Positions 17,613-27,670 of a DNA stretch of 41,320 nucleotides are shown in pieces; position 1 is the first letter of the stretch; every line of letters starts with the position of its first letter. The translations under genes were made by a program, and so were the position numbers. The notes beneath the pieces were generated by a model that worked only from the letters and a program-made list of their open reading frames with translations, had not been told where the DNA came from and did no database searches. Source of the DNA: an uncultured Selenomonadaceae bacterium (lineage in GTDB: Bacteria > Bacillota > Negativicutes > Selenomonadales > Selenomonadaceae); NCBI GenBank assembly GCA_905234195.1, contig CAJOFR010000013.1, positions 1 through 41,320 of the forward strand, given 5' to 3'.

Positions 17613-18530
17613 TTAGTTGCCCAAAAAAATTATCCCGTTCAAAATTTTGTCGTACAGCACGGCGTCAAAATTGTCGGTTTCATCTTCGTAGTTGTGAACC
17701 GCCCCCAACGCATATCCCAACATCCCATGAAGAGTGTGCCCGGGAACTCTTTTCTCGTTGTACCGAATTACTTCACCGAAGTGAACGTAATCGAACACGC
17801 TGAAAATTTCAGGAACAGGGTCACCGTTCATAACCATTCGCGTCAAATGAATTTTGTCCTTGTATTTTTCGGCAAACATTTTATTCCCAAGTGCAGGCAT
17901 GGCAAAAGTTACAACTCTGATTTTATCCATATCGAAGCCCAATTTTTCCAGCCGCGCCGCCGCTATCACCGCAACAGCTCCGCCGAGACTGTGCCCCGTC
18001 AGATAAAAAATTTTTTCAGGATTATCTTGACGGGACTTTATTAAATATTCCAAGACCTCGCCGGAAAGAAGGGCGTCTGTATATTTCAAAACTCCCGCGT
18101 GAACCAAAATTTTTTCGCCGGAATTTTCTTCAAAGGGAACTTTTTCAATTTCCATATCGATTTTCAAGTCGTTAAAATTTTCCGTGCCGGCGATAACCAA
18201 AATTTCAACGTTGGGATCTTCCCGTGACGAGGGCTGAATTTTTTGCGCGGGCAGTTTCACGAGAAAAGCCTTGCTTTTTATTTCGCTGTCTTCCGGATAC
18301 AACCTTTGGATATCCCAATCGATAGCTTGCAAAAATTTCCGCAGTTTATTATTTTTTGGCTTGTCGTACGAAACACAGGAGCAGAGTGCGCAAAATAATT
18401 CCATCCTCCTTTTTTCTTCGGAAGTTTCTTCGCTTTGAAAATGAATTTGGACGCCGCCGAAAAGCACGCAAAAAATCACGAGCGCGAAAAAAATTATCAT
18501 GACGACGGGAATCAGAATAAATTTTTTCAT
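17613..18530 (-). CDS. Membrane-anchored or secreted class 3 lipase-like hydrolase
   Basis: 305 residues. An N-terminal hydrophobic segment (about 3-26) acts as signal anchor. The alpha/beta-hydrolase core has YLTGHSLGGAVAV with nucleophile S181, NGDPVPEI with probable acid D237, and VHNYE with probable catalytic H279, the order of class 3 (fungal-type) lipases. It should hydrolyse lipid or other esters outside the cytoplasm. ATG 18530 follows GGAGG. It is convergent with the HAD gene, leaving only 15 bases between stops, and is transcribed alone. Confidence 0.82.
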   Translation of the reverse strand: MKKFILIPVVMIIFFALVIFCVLFGGVQIHFQSEETSEEKRRMELFCALCSCVSYDKPKNNKLRKFLQAIDWDIQRLYPEDSEIKSKAFLVKLPAQKIQPSSREDPNVEILVIAGTENFNDLKIDMEIEKVPFEENSGEKILVHAGVLKYTDALLSGEVLEYLIKSRQDNPEKIFYLTGHSLGGAVAVIAAARLEKLGFDMDKIRVVTFAMPALGNKMFAEKYKDKIHLTRMVMNGDPVPEIFSVFDYVHFGEVIRYNEKRVPGHTLHGMLGYALGAVHNYEDETDNFDAVLYDKILNGIIFLGN

Positions 18531-18560
18531 TTTGCTTCCTCCGAAAAAATTTTTTTGACA

Positions 18561-18569
18561 ATTATATCA
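18561..18569 (-). promoter_or_regulatory. Extended -10 promoter element of the lipase gene
   Basis: The minus strand reads TGATATAAT, a perfect TATAAT with an upstream TG, 31 bases before the lipase start. The matching -35 is poor, as is usual for extended -10 promoters. Confidence 0.5.
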
Positions 18570-18601
18570 GGATGTGAAAATTTTTGCAGAAAATTTTTTG
18601 A

Positions 18602-18631
18602 AAGAAAAATCCGCCGATATTTGCCGACGGA
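18602..18631 (-). terminator. Terminator of the ATP synthase operon
   Basis: Minus strand TCCGTCGG (18631-18624) pairs with TCGGCGGA (18617-18610) around a six-base loop and is followed by TTTTTCTTTC. It lies 28 bases after the atpC stop. Confidence 0.75.
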
Positions 18632-18658
18632 CTTTTTATTTTGCCCAAAAAAATTTTT

Positions 18659-19084
18659 TCAATTAAAAGGAACGTTCTTGACGAGAAGGCGCGCCTTTGC
18701 TCTTGCCAGCGCGGAATTTGCGCGGGCAATATCGATAAGTGTTTCTTTCGTCGTCTGCTTGTAGGCGGCGACTCTCTCTTCGGCGCGCTTGAGTGCCGCC
18801 TTCGCGCGGTCAACGTCAATATCGTCGGGCAGCTCGGCAGATTTTGCAAGCACTGTAATTAATTCGGGGGTGACTTCCATGAATCCGCCGCCGATAGCAA
18901 CCAAACTTTCGCCGCCGTCAACTTTAACGCGCATTGCGTGCGGAACAAGCTCCGTCAAAAGTCTCGCGTGTCTTGGCAAAATTCCCAGCTCGCCCGCAGT
19001 CGACCGAACAATCAACATGTTAATATCTTTAGAAAGAATTTCGCCGCGATCGGGGGTAACAATCTCAAGTTTAATCGTGGACAT
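18659..19084 (-). CDS. atpC: ATP synthase F1 subunit epsilon
   Basis: 141 residues, the usual length. The N-terminal beta-sandwich (about 1-85) includes IVTPDRGEI, and GELGILPRHARLLTEL is the classic epsilon signature. The C-terminal helical hairpin (about 90-140) can inhibit ATP hydrolysis. It is part of the central stalk with gamma, and the last gene of the operon, four bases after atpD. Confidence 0.93.
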   Translation of the reverse strand: MSTIKLEIVTPDRGEILSKDINMLIVRSTAGELGILPRHARLLTELVPHAMRVKVDGGESLVAIGGGFMEVTPELITVLAKSAELPDDIDVDRAKAALKRAEERVAAYKQTTKETLIDIARANSALARAKARLLVKNVPFN

Positions 19085-19087
19085 AAA

Positions 19088-20539
<1,452 letters not shown>

Positions 20540-20542
<3 letters not shown>

Positions 20543-21649
20543 TTTGAGGGCTTCCGCGCCGCCGACAATCTCGTTAATCTCGTTGGTAATGCCCGCTTGA
20601 CGAACTTTATTGTAGTAGAGATTAAGCTTGCCAACAAGTTCTTGCGCGTTGTCAGTGGCGTTGCTCATTGCGTTCATTCGGGAGCTTAATTCCGATGCCG
20701 CGCTTTGCAACATTGCGCCGTAAATCCTCGTCGCCAATCTCTGCGGCAAAAAATTATTCAGCACGGAAACAATATCCGGCTCGTAAATATATTCTTCCTT
20801 CGTGTTGGTGTTCGCGGCGTAGTCGTCCGTGATAATCGGCAAAAGTGTCACGTCGTCCGGCGTGCAACTTATCGCCGAATTAAAGCGCGTGTAAATCATC
20901 GTCACGTCAAGAATTTCTCCGCTCATGAATCTTTCGATAATCAAGTTGGCAATTTCCTGCGCGTACTGATAGCTGGGACGTTCGCTGATACCGTGATATT
21001 GTTTGATAATATTATAGCCGCGTTGCTTGAAATGCGTCGTCGCCTTTCGCCCGACGGTGATTAACTCGACGTCGTCAATGTAACCCGCGTCATTATATTC
21101 TTTCGCCACGCCGACATTGCCGCCCGCCGAAGAGCCGCCGCCGGAAGGTCTTGCGCGCCGCGCCCCTGCAGTTGCCACGCCCTTTGTCGCTTTGAGTTGC
21201 TGTTGACGGGGAGCTTTTTTCAGATCCTTGACGGCGTCGAAATTCCTCTTATGAAAATTTTCTTCCTGCGTCTCGGTATCGCTGCCCTCGTCGTCGCCGT
21301 CGTACTCTATGGTTTCGTGCGCCTCTTTGAAAACGTTACTCGCATAAGCACCGGCAAGCCCTTTGTCCGACGCGATAACCAGGAACAAAAATTTTCCGTC
21401 AGCGCGCTCCTGAATTTCTTTCAGCTCCTGCCGCGTCATGATATAGGGGCTTTGGTCTTCCAGCCCTTTCATTTGCGACATAAGCCGGCGAATAATATCG
21501 CGCGTCTTCTCGACGTAAGGAAGATTCATCAGCAAAGTATCGCGTGCGGCGTTAAACCTCGAACGGGCGATCATATCCATTGCGTTGGTGATTTTTTGGA
21601 TGCTCTTAACGCTACGGATTCTGCGGCGGATATTTTGCAAATTTGCCAT
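20540..21649 (-). CDS. atpG: ATP synthase F1 subunit gamma with a long insertion
   Basis: 369 residues, against about 285 for most bacterial gammas. The N-terminal coiled-coil helix (IRRRIRSVKSIQKITNAMDM) and the C-terminal helix (SSRMNAMSNATDNAQELV) that form the rotor shaft are intact. So is the Rossmann-like domain start, IASDKGLAGAYASNV. After residue 115 about 75 extra residues are inserted, acidic at first (DGDDEGSDTETQEE), then basic (RQQQLKATK, RRARP) and Gly/Ser-rich (SGGGSSAGG). The normal sequence resumes at VELITVGRKA (194). The insertion has no cysteine, so it is not the redox switch of chloroplast gamma, and it sits at a different place. Flanks are in frame. Confidence 0.93.
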
Positions 21650-21661
21650 TTACTTCACCGC

Positions 21662-23185
21662 CTACTCTGCAGTTTTGTAAGTAACAGTTTCTTTAAATTC
21701 CTTGATAGCCGCGCTAATTTCTGCCTCAAGTTCGTCGTCCAGCTTTTTCTTTTCGGCAATCTTCGCGCCGACTTCGGGATGAGTGCTGTGCATAAACTTG
21801 AGGAAGTCAGCCTGGAAGGTAACCACCTTGTCGACGGGAATATCCGTCAAAAATCCGCGAACCGCCGTAAAAATCGTGAGCACTTGGTCTTCTACGGCAA
21901 GCGGGGAATATTGCGCCTGCTTCAAAGTCTCAACCATGCGCGCGCCCCTGTCCAGCTGTGCCTTTGTCGCTTTGTCCAAGTCAGAGCCGAATTGTGCAAA
22001 AGCGGCAAGTTCGCGATACTGCGCAAGGTCAAGACGCATGGTGCCGGCGACTTGTTTCATGGCTTTGATTTGAGCGGAGCCGCCGACGCGCGAAACGGAA
22101 AGACCGACGCTTATCGCCGGACGAATGCCCGAATAGAAAGAGTCAGTTTCCAACATAATCTGCCCGTCAGTAATTGAAATGACGTTCGTGGGAATGTAAG
22201 CCGAGACGTCGCCCGCTTGAGTTTCGATAATCGGCAGGGCGGTGATTGAGCCCGCGCCGAGCCTGTCAGAAAGTTTAGCCGCGCGCTCCAAAAGTCTGGA
22301 GTGCAAATAAAAAACGTCACCGGGATAAGCTTCACGGCCGGGCGGTCTGCGGAGCAAAAGGGACATTGCACGATAAGCCGCCGCGTGTTTCGTCAAGTCG
22401 TCATAAATGCAGAGGCAATGCCCGTGCTTTTCGTACATAAAATATTCCGCCATAGCGACGCCTGAATAAGGCGCGAGATATTGCAACGGAGCAGAGTCGG
22501 CAGCGGTGGCCGCCACGACGATTGAATATTCCATTGCGCCATGATCTTCCAGAGTTTTCACGACGCGCGCAACAGTCGACGCCTTCTGCCCAATCGCCAC
22601 GTAAACGCAAATACAATTCTGCCCCTTCTGATTAATAATCGTGTCAATCGCGATAGCAGACTTGCCGATACCTCTGTCACCGATAATCAATTCGCGCTGC
22701 CCGCGCCCGATAGGTACGAGCGCATCTATTGCCTTCAGTCCGGTTTGCAGCGGCTCGTGAACGGATTTTCTGTCAGCGATACCCGGAGCTTTGAACTCAA
22801 CCGGACGCGATTGAGTTGTTGCGATTGGTCCCTTGCCGTCAATCGGACGACCGAGAGCATCGACGACACGCCCAATCATATTTTCGCCGACGGGCACCTG
22901 CATAATTCTTGCAGTGCGTTTAACCGTCGTACCCTCTTTAACTTCATTGTCGCGGCCGAGAATAACCGCGCCGACGTTATCCTGCTCAAGATTCAGAACC
23001 AAACCAAAAATATCGTCGCCGAAATCCAAAAGCTCACCCGCCATAGCTTTATCCAGCCCGTGAATGTGCGCTATGCCGTCGCCGACCTCGATAACCGTGC
23101 CGACTTCGTCAACATTTAAATCGACGTTATAATTTTTTATCTGATTCTTAATTATTGCAGTAATTTCATCAGGATTTATTTTCAT
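21662..23185 (-). CDS. atpA: ATP synthase F1 subunit alpha
   Basis: 507 residues, normal length. Walker A GDRGIGKS is at 169-176; [14 protein letters not shown] near 370 and the arginine in it match the alpha signature region that reaches into the catalytic site. It forms the F1 hexamer with beta. ATG 23185 follows AGAGGTGA. Upstream, where atpH normally abuts, a secreted-protein gene intervenes. Confidence 0.95.
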   Translation of the reverse strand: MKINPDEITAIIKNQIKNYNVDLNVDEVGTVIEVGDGIAHIHGLDKAMAGELLDFGDDIFGLVLNLEQDNVGAVILGRDNEVKEGTTVKRTARIMQVPVGENMIGRVVDALGRPIDGKGPIATTQSRPVEFKAPGIADRKSVHEPLQTGLKAIDALVPIGRGQRELIIGDRGIGKSAIAIDTIINQKGQNCICVYVAIGQKASTVARVVKTLEDHGAMEYSIVVAATAADSAPLQYLAPYSGVAMAEYFMYEKHGHCLCIYDDLTKHAAAYRAMSLLLRRPPGREAYPGDVFYLHSRLLERAAKLSDRLGAGSITALPIIETQAGDVSAYIPTNVISITDGQIMLETDSFYSGIRPAISVGLSVSRVGGSAQIKAMKQVAGTMRLDLAQYRELAAFAQFGSDLDKATKAQLDRGARMVETLKQAQYSPLAVEDQVLTIFTAVRGFLTDIPVDKVVTFQADFLKFMHSTHPEVGAKIAEKKKLDDELEAEISAAIKEFKETVTYKTAE

Positions 23186-23224
23186 GTTTTACGCTTCACC
23201 TCTCTTGTTAGGTTGAAAAATTTT

Positions 23225-23605
23225 TTAGCCTTCGCCCATGCCGTTACTCAAACCAAAACGATTCGCGCAGTATTTGCAAATGCTGACTGCGGGTTCTATA
23301 GGTCCGGACTCCCAAGTCAGCCCTTGATAAACACCGTCGACTTTGTAGCTGACGGCGTCGTGACCGTCGAAAGAATACTTATGCACGGACGAGGAGCCAT
23401 TACGCACGCACTTAACGTTAACGTCGAAATGGTAGTCACGTTTTTCGCGTTGATTAAAAGTTTCGGTCATGACGTAATACTGCATGCCGCTGTTTTTGTC
23501 GGTGTAAACCCAAACATCTTGCGCGAAAACTTTTGTGCCGCCTATAAATTGAGTGCCGATAATCGCCGCGAGCATTACCGTTGCGAGAAAAAATTTTTTC
23601 AGCAT
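23225..23605 (-). CDS. Small secreted protein inside the ATP synthase operon
   Basis: 126 residues. The signal peptide is about 1-28 (LKKFFLATVMLAAIIG, then VFAQ as a cleavage site). The mature part has WVYTDKNSGMQYYVM, alternating hydrophobic/polar stretches that suggest a small beta-rich domain, and a C-x2-C pair near the end (ICKYCANRF). I do not recognise the family. It lies between atpH (stop 15 bases upstream) and atpA (start 39 bases downstream), has its own AAGGAGGG site, and shows no separate promoter or terminator. It should therefore be transcribed with the ATP synthase genes. The layout is unusual. Confidence 0.75.
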   Translation of the reverse strand: MLKKFFLATVMLAAIIGTQFIGGTKVFAQDVWVYTDKNSGMQYYVMTETFNQREKRDYHFDVNVKCVRNGSSSVHKYSFDGHDAVSYKVDGVYQGLTWESGPIEPAVSICKYCANRFGLSNGMGEG

Positions 23606-23619
23606 AAATTTTTCCCTCC

Positions 23620-24162
23620 TTACGAACCGACAGCCATTGAACTTTTCAGACTGCGCAACCTTCCTGCGGCGGAGCCGTCAATTCTTTTATCGCCGATTGT
23701 CACGATAAGCCCGCCGAGGATGGATTTATCTTCGTGCTTGCGAATTTTAATTTTCTTGTTCGTCACGGCGGCGAGCTTTTTCACGAGCTGACCTTCCTGC
23801 TGTTTACTGAGCGGAAAAGCCGTCGTCACGTCCGCGATTAAAATTCCCTGCGCCGTATTCTTCAGCGCGGTGAAAAGTTCGTAAATCTCCCTAAAAATTC
23901 CGATACGGCTTTTGTCCACGAGCAACATCAAGAAGTTCATGACGGTTGCCGAGACGTCTTTTTTTAGAGCCTTCGTCAATAAATCCTTTTTCGCTTTGTG
24001 CGGGACGAGCGGATTCTGAAAAAACTTCACAGCCTCCGGAAAATAGAAAACATCGTCGCAAACTTTCTTCAAGTCTTTGTCGTACTCGTCAAGCTTTTTT
24101 TCTTCCTGCGCGAGCTCAAAAATTGCCTTCGCGTATTTGTTGGCAAGCTGAATATTTAACAT
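23620..24162 (-). CDS. atpH: ATP synthase F1 subunit delta
   Basis: 180 residues, usual length. It has the N-terminal helical domain (NKYAKAIFELAQEE) and the C-terminal signature region (ADVTTAFPLSKQQEGQL, then DKSILGGLIVTIGDKRIDGSAAGRL split over 160-175). It links F1 to the peripheral stalk. ATG 24162 is preceded by GGGGGCGGG, 12 bases after atpF. Confidence 0.93.
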   Translation of the reverse strand: MLNIQLANKYAKAIFELAQEEKKLDEYDKDLKKVCDDVFYFPEAVKFFQNPLVPHKAKKDLLTKALKKDVSATVMNFLMLLVDKSRIGIFREIYELFTALKNTAQGILIADVTTAFPLSKQQEGQLVKKLAAVTNKKIKIRKHEDKSILGGLIVTIGDKRIDGSAAGRLRSLKSSMAVGS

Positions 24163-24173
24163 CTGCCCGCCCC

Positions 24174-24674
24174 CTATTTAATATCGCTGAACATATTTTT
24201 ATTAAGACCGGCGATAAAATCATTAACGAGTTTGTCATTTTCCTTAGAGCTGAGATTTTTCGCGACAACCTTTTCTGCCGCCGCCAAACTCAGCGAAACA
24301 ATTTCCTTCTGCATTTGCTCAAAAGCGCGGTTACGTTCGTTTTGAATTTCGAGTTGCGCATTTTGTTTCATGCGGTCGATTTCCTTTTTGGTTTCGGCTA
24401 CCAAAACTTCGCGCTCCTGCCGCGCGGTGATTTCTGCCTTGTCAACAATTTCCTGCGCGCGTCTCTGTGCGTCGGCGAGCTGTGATTTGTATTGCGCCAA
24501 AGTTTCTTCGGCGGCGCGTTTATCTGCCTCCGCCTTGTCGATTGTATCGCGGATTTTATCTGACCGCTGTTTTAAAAGTCTCGCAACCGGCTGATAAGCC
24601 AACGCGCGCAGAATTGCCGCCAAAATCAGGAAGTTCAAAACCTGCGCGATCATTGTTGCGTTAATTTCTATCAA
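24174..24674 (-). CDS. atpF: ATP synthase Fo subunit b
   Basis: 166 residues. One N-terminal membrane helix (about 5-25) is followed by a long charged coiled coil (30-150) rich in Lys, Glu, Arg and Ala. It forms the peripheral stalk. TTG 24674 behind GGGGGAA is the start. Confidence 0.92.
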   Translation of the reverse strand: MIEINATMIAQVLNFLILAAILRALAYQPVARLLKQRSDKIRDTIDKAEADKRAAEETLAQYKSQLADAQRRAQEIVDKAEITARQEREVLVAETKKEIDRMKQNAQLEIQNERNRAFEQMQKEIVSLSLAAAEKVVAKNLSSKENDKLVNDFIAGLNKNMFSDIK

Positions 24675-24714
24675 AGAAAATTCCCCCTCTCTTGAGATTT
24701 TCTTGGGAATTTAC

Positions 24715-24966
<252 letters not shown>

Positions 24967-25016
24967 TTAAATTTTTCCTCCTCAAAATTTTTTGTGACGA
25001 GTGTCGAGAAAATTTT

Positions 25017-25047
25017 CTAATCTCTATCCACTAACCACTAAAAACTA
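25017..25047. repeat. Heptad repeat array at the atpB stop codon
   Basis: Four seven-base units (plus strand CTAATCT, CTATCCA, CTAACCA, CTAAAAA) run into the CTA that encodes the TAG stop of atpB. The phase is exact. The array lies in the atpB-atpE spacer, upstream of the atpE ribosome site. Confidence 0.8.
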
Positions 25048-25707
25048 CTCCCTGACTGCATTGCCGAGATACGCCATACTAAGCATCGTAAAAATTACCG
25101 CGTGCACGCAGCTGATAAAGATACTGAACGCCAACCAAACAACGCTTGGTATAGGCATCCAAATCGGGATAAGGTGCAACAAAACGATAATTAAAATTTC
25201 GCCCGCGAGAATATTACCGAATAGACGGAAGGCAAGCGTTATCGGTTTCGCAATTTCTTCAATCATATTTATTATGACAAAAGGCGCAAACGGTTGAAAG
25301 AAATGCGCAATGTAATGACCGCGTTTGAAATACAAGCCGAAAATGTGAACCATTGCGACAACCAAAAGCGCAAGCCCCAACGTCGTGTTCAAATCGTTAG
25401 TCGGCGATTCCAAAAAAGGTATCAACCCCAAAAGATTGCTCGTCAACAAAAACAAGAACAACGACACAATAAAAGGCTCGAACATTTTCCCGCGTTTGCC
25501 CATCATGTTATCAATTTGTCCTTGCAACCACACAACGACTATTTCGATAAAATTTTGCCAACCAGAAGGAATAACCTTCAAACTTCTGACGGCGAGACAG
25601 GAAATTATTATCACGATAGCCATAGCAAGCCATGTCATGCAGAGCGTTTCCCAGTTGAACGTCAAGCCCAAAAATTTTACGGTCTCGCGGACACCAATAT
25701 GCTCCAT
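25045..25707 (-). CDS. atpB: ATP synthase Fo subunit a
   Basis: 220 residues, five to six membrane helices. The stator arginine lies in LAFRLFGNILAGE, which faces the c-ring carboxylate. It provides the ion half-channels. ATG 25707 follows GGGGGTGA, four bases after the atpI stop region. Confidence 0.93.
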   Translation of the reverse strand: MEHIGVRETVKFLGLTFNWETLCMTWLAMAIVIIISCLAVRSLKVIPSGWQNFIEIVVVWLQGQIDNMMGKRGKMFEPFIVSLFLFLLTSNLLGLIPFLESPTNDLNTTLGLALLVVAMVHIFGLYFKRGHYIAHFFQPFAPFVIINMIEEIAKPITLAFRLFGNILAGEILIIVLLHLIPIWMPIPSVVWLAFSIFISCVHAVIFTMLSMAYLGNAVRE

Positions 25708-25711
25708 AGAG

Positions 25712-26077
25712 TCACCCCCTTCCGAAATACATTAGAACTCCCAGCGCAGTTACGTAGAACGTGACGAAACAAGCCGCCGTTGCGATAAAAAGTTCCGTTG
25801 AGATTTTCGCAGCAACTGCCAAAACTACGAAAACCATTAACAGCCGCAACAAAAGTCCAATTAACATGGTGCGCTTGGCCTGCGCCTGATTCATCTTCGC
25901 CGCCGCCTCTAACCTTGCCGCCGTAGAGACGAAATAAAAAAAACTTAGCAACGCGCCAATCACAATCGAGCCGCAAAGAAAAATTTTTCCCGCTGAAAAT
26001 AATTGTATTGCCAACATCGCGGCGATTGCCAAAAAAATTTTGTAACCACGCTTGAATTTAATTATAACCTGTCTCAT
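25712..26077 (-). CDS. atpI: ATP synthase subunit I-like membrane protein
   Basis: 121 residues from ATG 26077, with four hydrophobic segments. Position at the head of the operon, just before atpB, and size match AtpI/YtpI-type c-ring assembly or ion-transport helpers. A longer in-frame reading from TTG 26137 is rejected because that codon lies in the T-run of the preceding terminator and lacks a ribosome site. The chosen ATG has only a weak site (GAAGTG), so the start is uncertain. Confidence 0.72.
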   Translation of the reverse strand: MRQVIIKFKRGYKIFLAIAAMLAIQLFSAGKIFLCGSIVIGALLSFFYFVSTAARLEAAAKMNQAQAKRTMLIGLLLRLLMVFVVLAVAAKISTELFIATAACFVTFYVTALGVLMYFGRG

Positions 26078-26135
26078 GTGGCTAACACTTCGACGCTGAA
26101 AAATTTTTCCCTGCAAAAATTTTATCTCTTCGCGC

Positions 26136-26169
26136 AAAAATAAAAACTCGAACTTTTTTCAAGTCCGAG
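26136..26169 (-). terminator. Terminator between the yacL-ribD-SH3 genes and the ATP synthase operon
   Basis: Minus strand CTCGGACTT (26169-26161) pairs with AAGTTCGAG (26155-26147), with one G-T pair and a five-base loop, and is followed by TTTTTATTTTT. Confidence 0.8.
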
Positions 26170-26192
26170 CCACAAAAATTTTTCGTCCGAAA

Positions 26193-26528
26193 TTAATATC
26201 TGCTTTCACCAATGACCGTGAAGTAGCGATTATGCGCGTAGCCGTGTACCCCTCTGTAGCTCACGCGGCAAAATCCCGGCGAACTGTTATACGTTGAACC
26301 ATACGTGTGAACTTTGATTCGAGCACCGGGCGGGATTCGAGTCAGTTCAGAGGAATCGATGGAAGGACCGCTGCGCAGAGCCAGAAAATCAATGTTGCTG
26401 TCGACAACAGCATCCCAAGAAGTTTCCGTGTCCAGCGCAACCAACCGGTTATCAAAATTGAAATCCTGCGCCCTTGCCGTGCCGTCTTGACCGCCGACGA
26501 GAATTAACACGGTAGCCAAAATCATCAC
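26193..26528 (-). CDS. Secreted SH3b-domain protein, 5' end apparently frameshifted
   Basis: The readable frame begins at GTG 26528 (111 residues) but has no ribosome site in range. A strong GAGGAGG at about 26552-26558 precedes GTG 26545, whose frame stops after six codons. If the A6T6 run at 26531-26542 had one more base, that frame would read MKKIFSVMILATV and join this protein, giving a perfect signal peptide ending ARAQ. The mature part has a bacterial SH3 domain: LALRSGPSIDSSELTRIPPGARI, then FCRVSYRGVHGYAHNRYFTV. Such domains often bind cell wall. It follows ribD by 22 bases and ends at a terminator. Confidence 0.72.
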   Translation of the reverse strand: MMILATVLILVGGQDGTARAQDFNFDNRLVALDTETSWDAVVDSNIDFLALRSGPSIDSSELTRIPPGARIKVHTYGSTYNSSPGFCRVSYRGVHGYAHNRYFTVIGESRY

Positions 26529-26566
26529 CGAAAAAATTTTTTCACTGTAAAAACCTCCTCAAAAAT

Positions 26567-27655
26567 TTATTTTGAAACATAGCCGCTGATTAAAATATCC
26601 ACGCCTATTTTTTCCACGTTGACATTTTTCAGCGCGACGGCGTCCGACAATTTTTCAAAGCCCGCGCCCGCGACGGCAGTCAGCGCATTTTTCCCGCCGA
26701 TAATTTTCGGGGCGACGAACGCAAAAATTTTGTCGACAAGCCCCGCCTCCAAAAGCGAAAAGTGCAAAGTCCCGCCGCCTTCGACGAGCACCGAAGTTAT
26801 TTCGCGTTCGGCAAGCTCACTCATCAAAATTTTCAAGTCCACCCGCGCGGCATTCCCCGCCGTGATAATCTGCGCGCCGCGATTTTTCAGGGCAGAAATT
26901 TTTTCGGCGGGGGCGTTTTCAGTCACGGCGATAATCGTTTCGGCTTGCCCGTCACAAATAATTTTCGAGTCAAGCGGACTTTTCGCCAGGCTGTCCACGA
27001 CGACGCGCACGGGATTTTTCCCCGCGAACTCAAGCCGCGTCGTCAAGCTCGGATTATCCGCAAGGACAGTCCCGACGCCAACCATAATCGCGTCCGAAAT
27101 ATCGCGCAACTCGTGTGTAAAATGCCGCGCCTCTTCGCAACTGATCCATTGGGATTCACCGGCGACAGTCGCGATTTTTCCGTCGAGGGAGCAGGCAAAT
27201 TTGGCAGTCACGAAGGGAATTTTTTGCGTGATAAATTTTATGAAAACCTCGTTGAGTTTTCGCGCGTCCTCCTCCAAAATCCCGACGTCGACGGAAATTC
27301 CCGCCGCCCGCAAAATTTCCAGCCCGCGCCCGGCAACCAGAGGATTAGGATCTTTCATTGCGGCGACAACCCGCGAAATTTTTGCGTCGACGATTCTGTT
27401 AGCGCAGGGCGGCGTCCTCCCAAAATGTGAACACGGCTCCAACGTGACATAAAGAGTTGCGCCTTCGGCAAGCCCGCCCGCCATATTCAGCGCGTGAACT
27501 TCGGCGTGGGGAGTGCCCGCTTGACGGTGCCAACCTTCGGCGATAATTTTCCCGTCACGAACGACGACCGCGCCCACCATTGGATTAGGCGACGTCCGTC
27601 CTTCCGCATTTTTCGCAATCCGCAGGGCTTCGCGCATAAAAATTTCGTCAGTCAA
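26567..27655 (-). CDS. ribD: Bifunctional riboflavin biosynthesis deaminase/reductase
   Basis: 362 residues. The N-terminal deaminase (1-145) has zinc ligands in TPHAEVHAL (H50, catalytic E52) and EPCSHFGRTPPC (C75, C84). The C-terminal reductase (about 150-362) has VTAKFACSLDGKIA and LVEGGGTLHFSLL. It converts the pyrimidine product of GTP cyclohydrolase II through deamination and NADPH reduction. No ribE, ribBA or ribH lies next to it, and no FMN riboswitch was recognised upstream. TTG 27655 follows GGGAGGG; the spacer to the preceding gene is 15 bases. Confidence 0.93.
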   Translation of the reverse strand: MTDEIFMREALRIAKNAEGRTSPNPMVGAVVVRDGKIIAEGWHRQAGTPHAEVHALNMAGGLAEGATLYVTLEPCSHFGRTPPCANRIVDAKISRVVAAMKDPNPLVAGRGLEILRAAGISVDVGILEEDARKLNEVFIKFITQKIPFVTAKFACSLDGKIATVAGESQWISCEEARHFTHELRDISDAIMVGVGTVLADNPSLTTRLEFAGKNPVRVVVDSLAKSPLDSKIICDGQAETIIAVTENAPAEKISALKNRGAQIITAGNAARVDLKILMSELAEREITSVLVEGGGTLHFSLLEAGLVDKIFAFVAPKIIGGKNALTAVAGAGFEKLSDAVALKNVNVEKIGVDILISGYVSK

Positions 27656-27670
27656 AAAAATTCCCTCCCG

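Noticed and set aside
21197-22177. A 326-codon plus-strand open frame opposite atpG and atpA
   Set aside because: It is antisense to two clearly conserved genes and has no family features; GC-biased codons create long antisense frames here.
26075-26137. Longer atpI starting at TTG 26137
   Set aside because: The codon lies in the T-run of a terminator and has no ribosome site.
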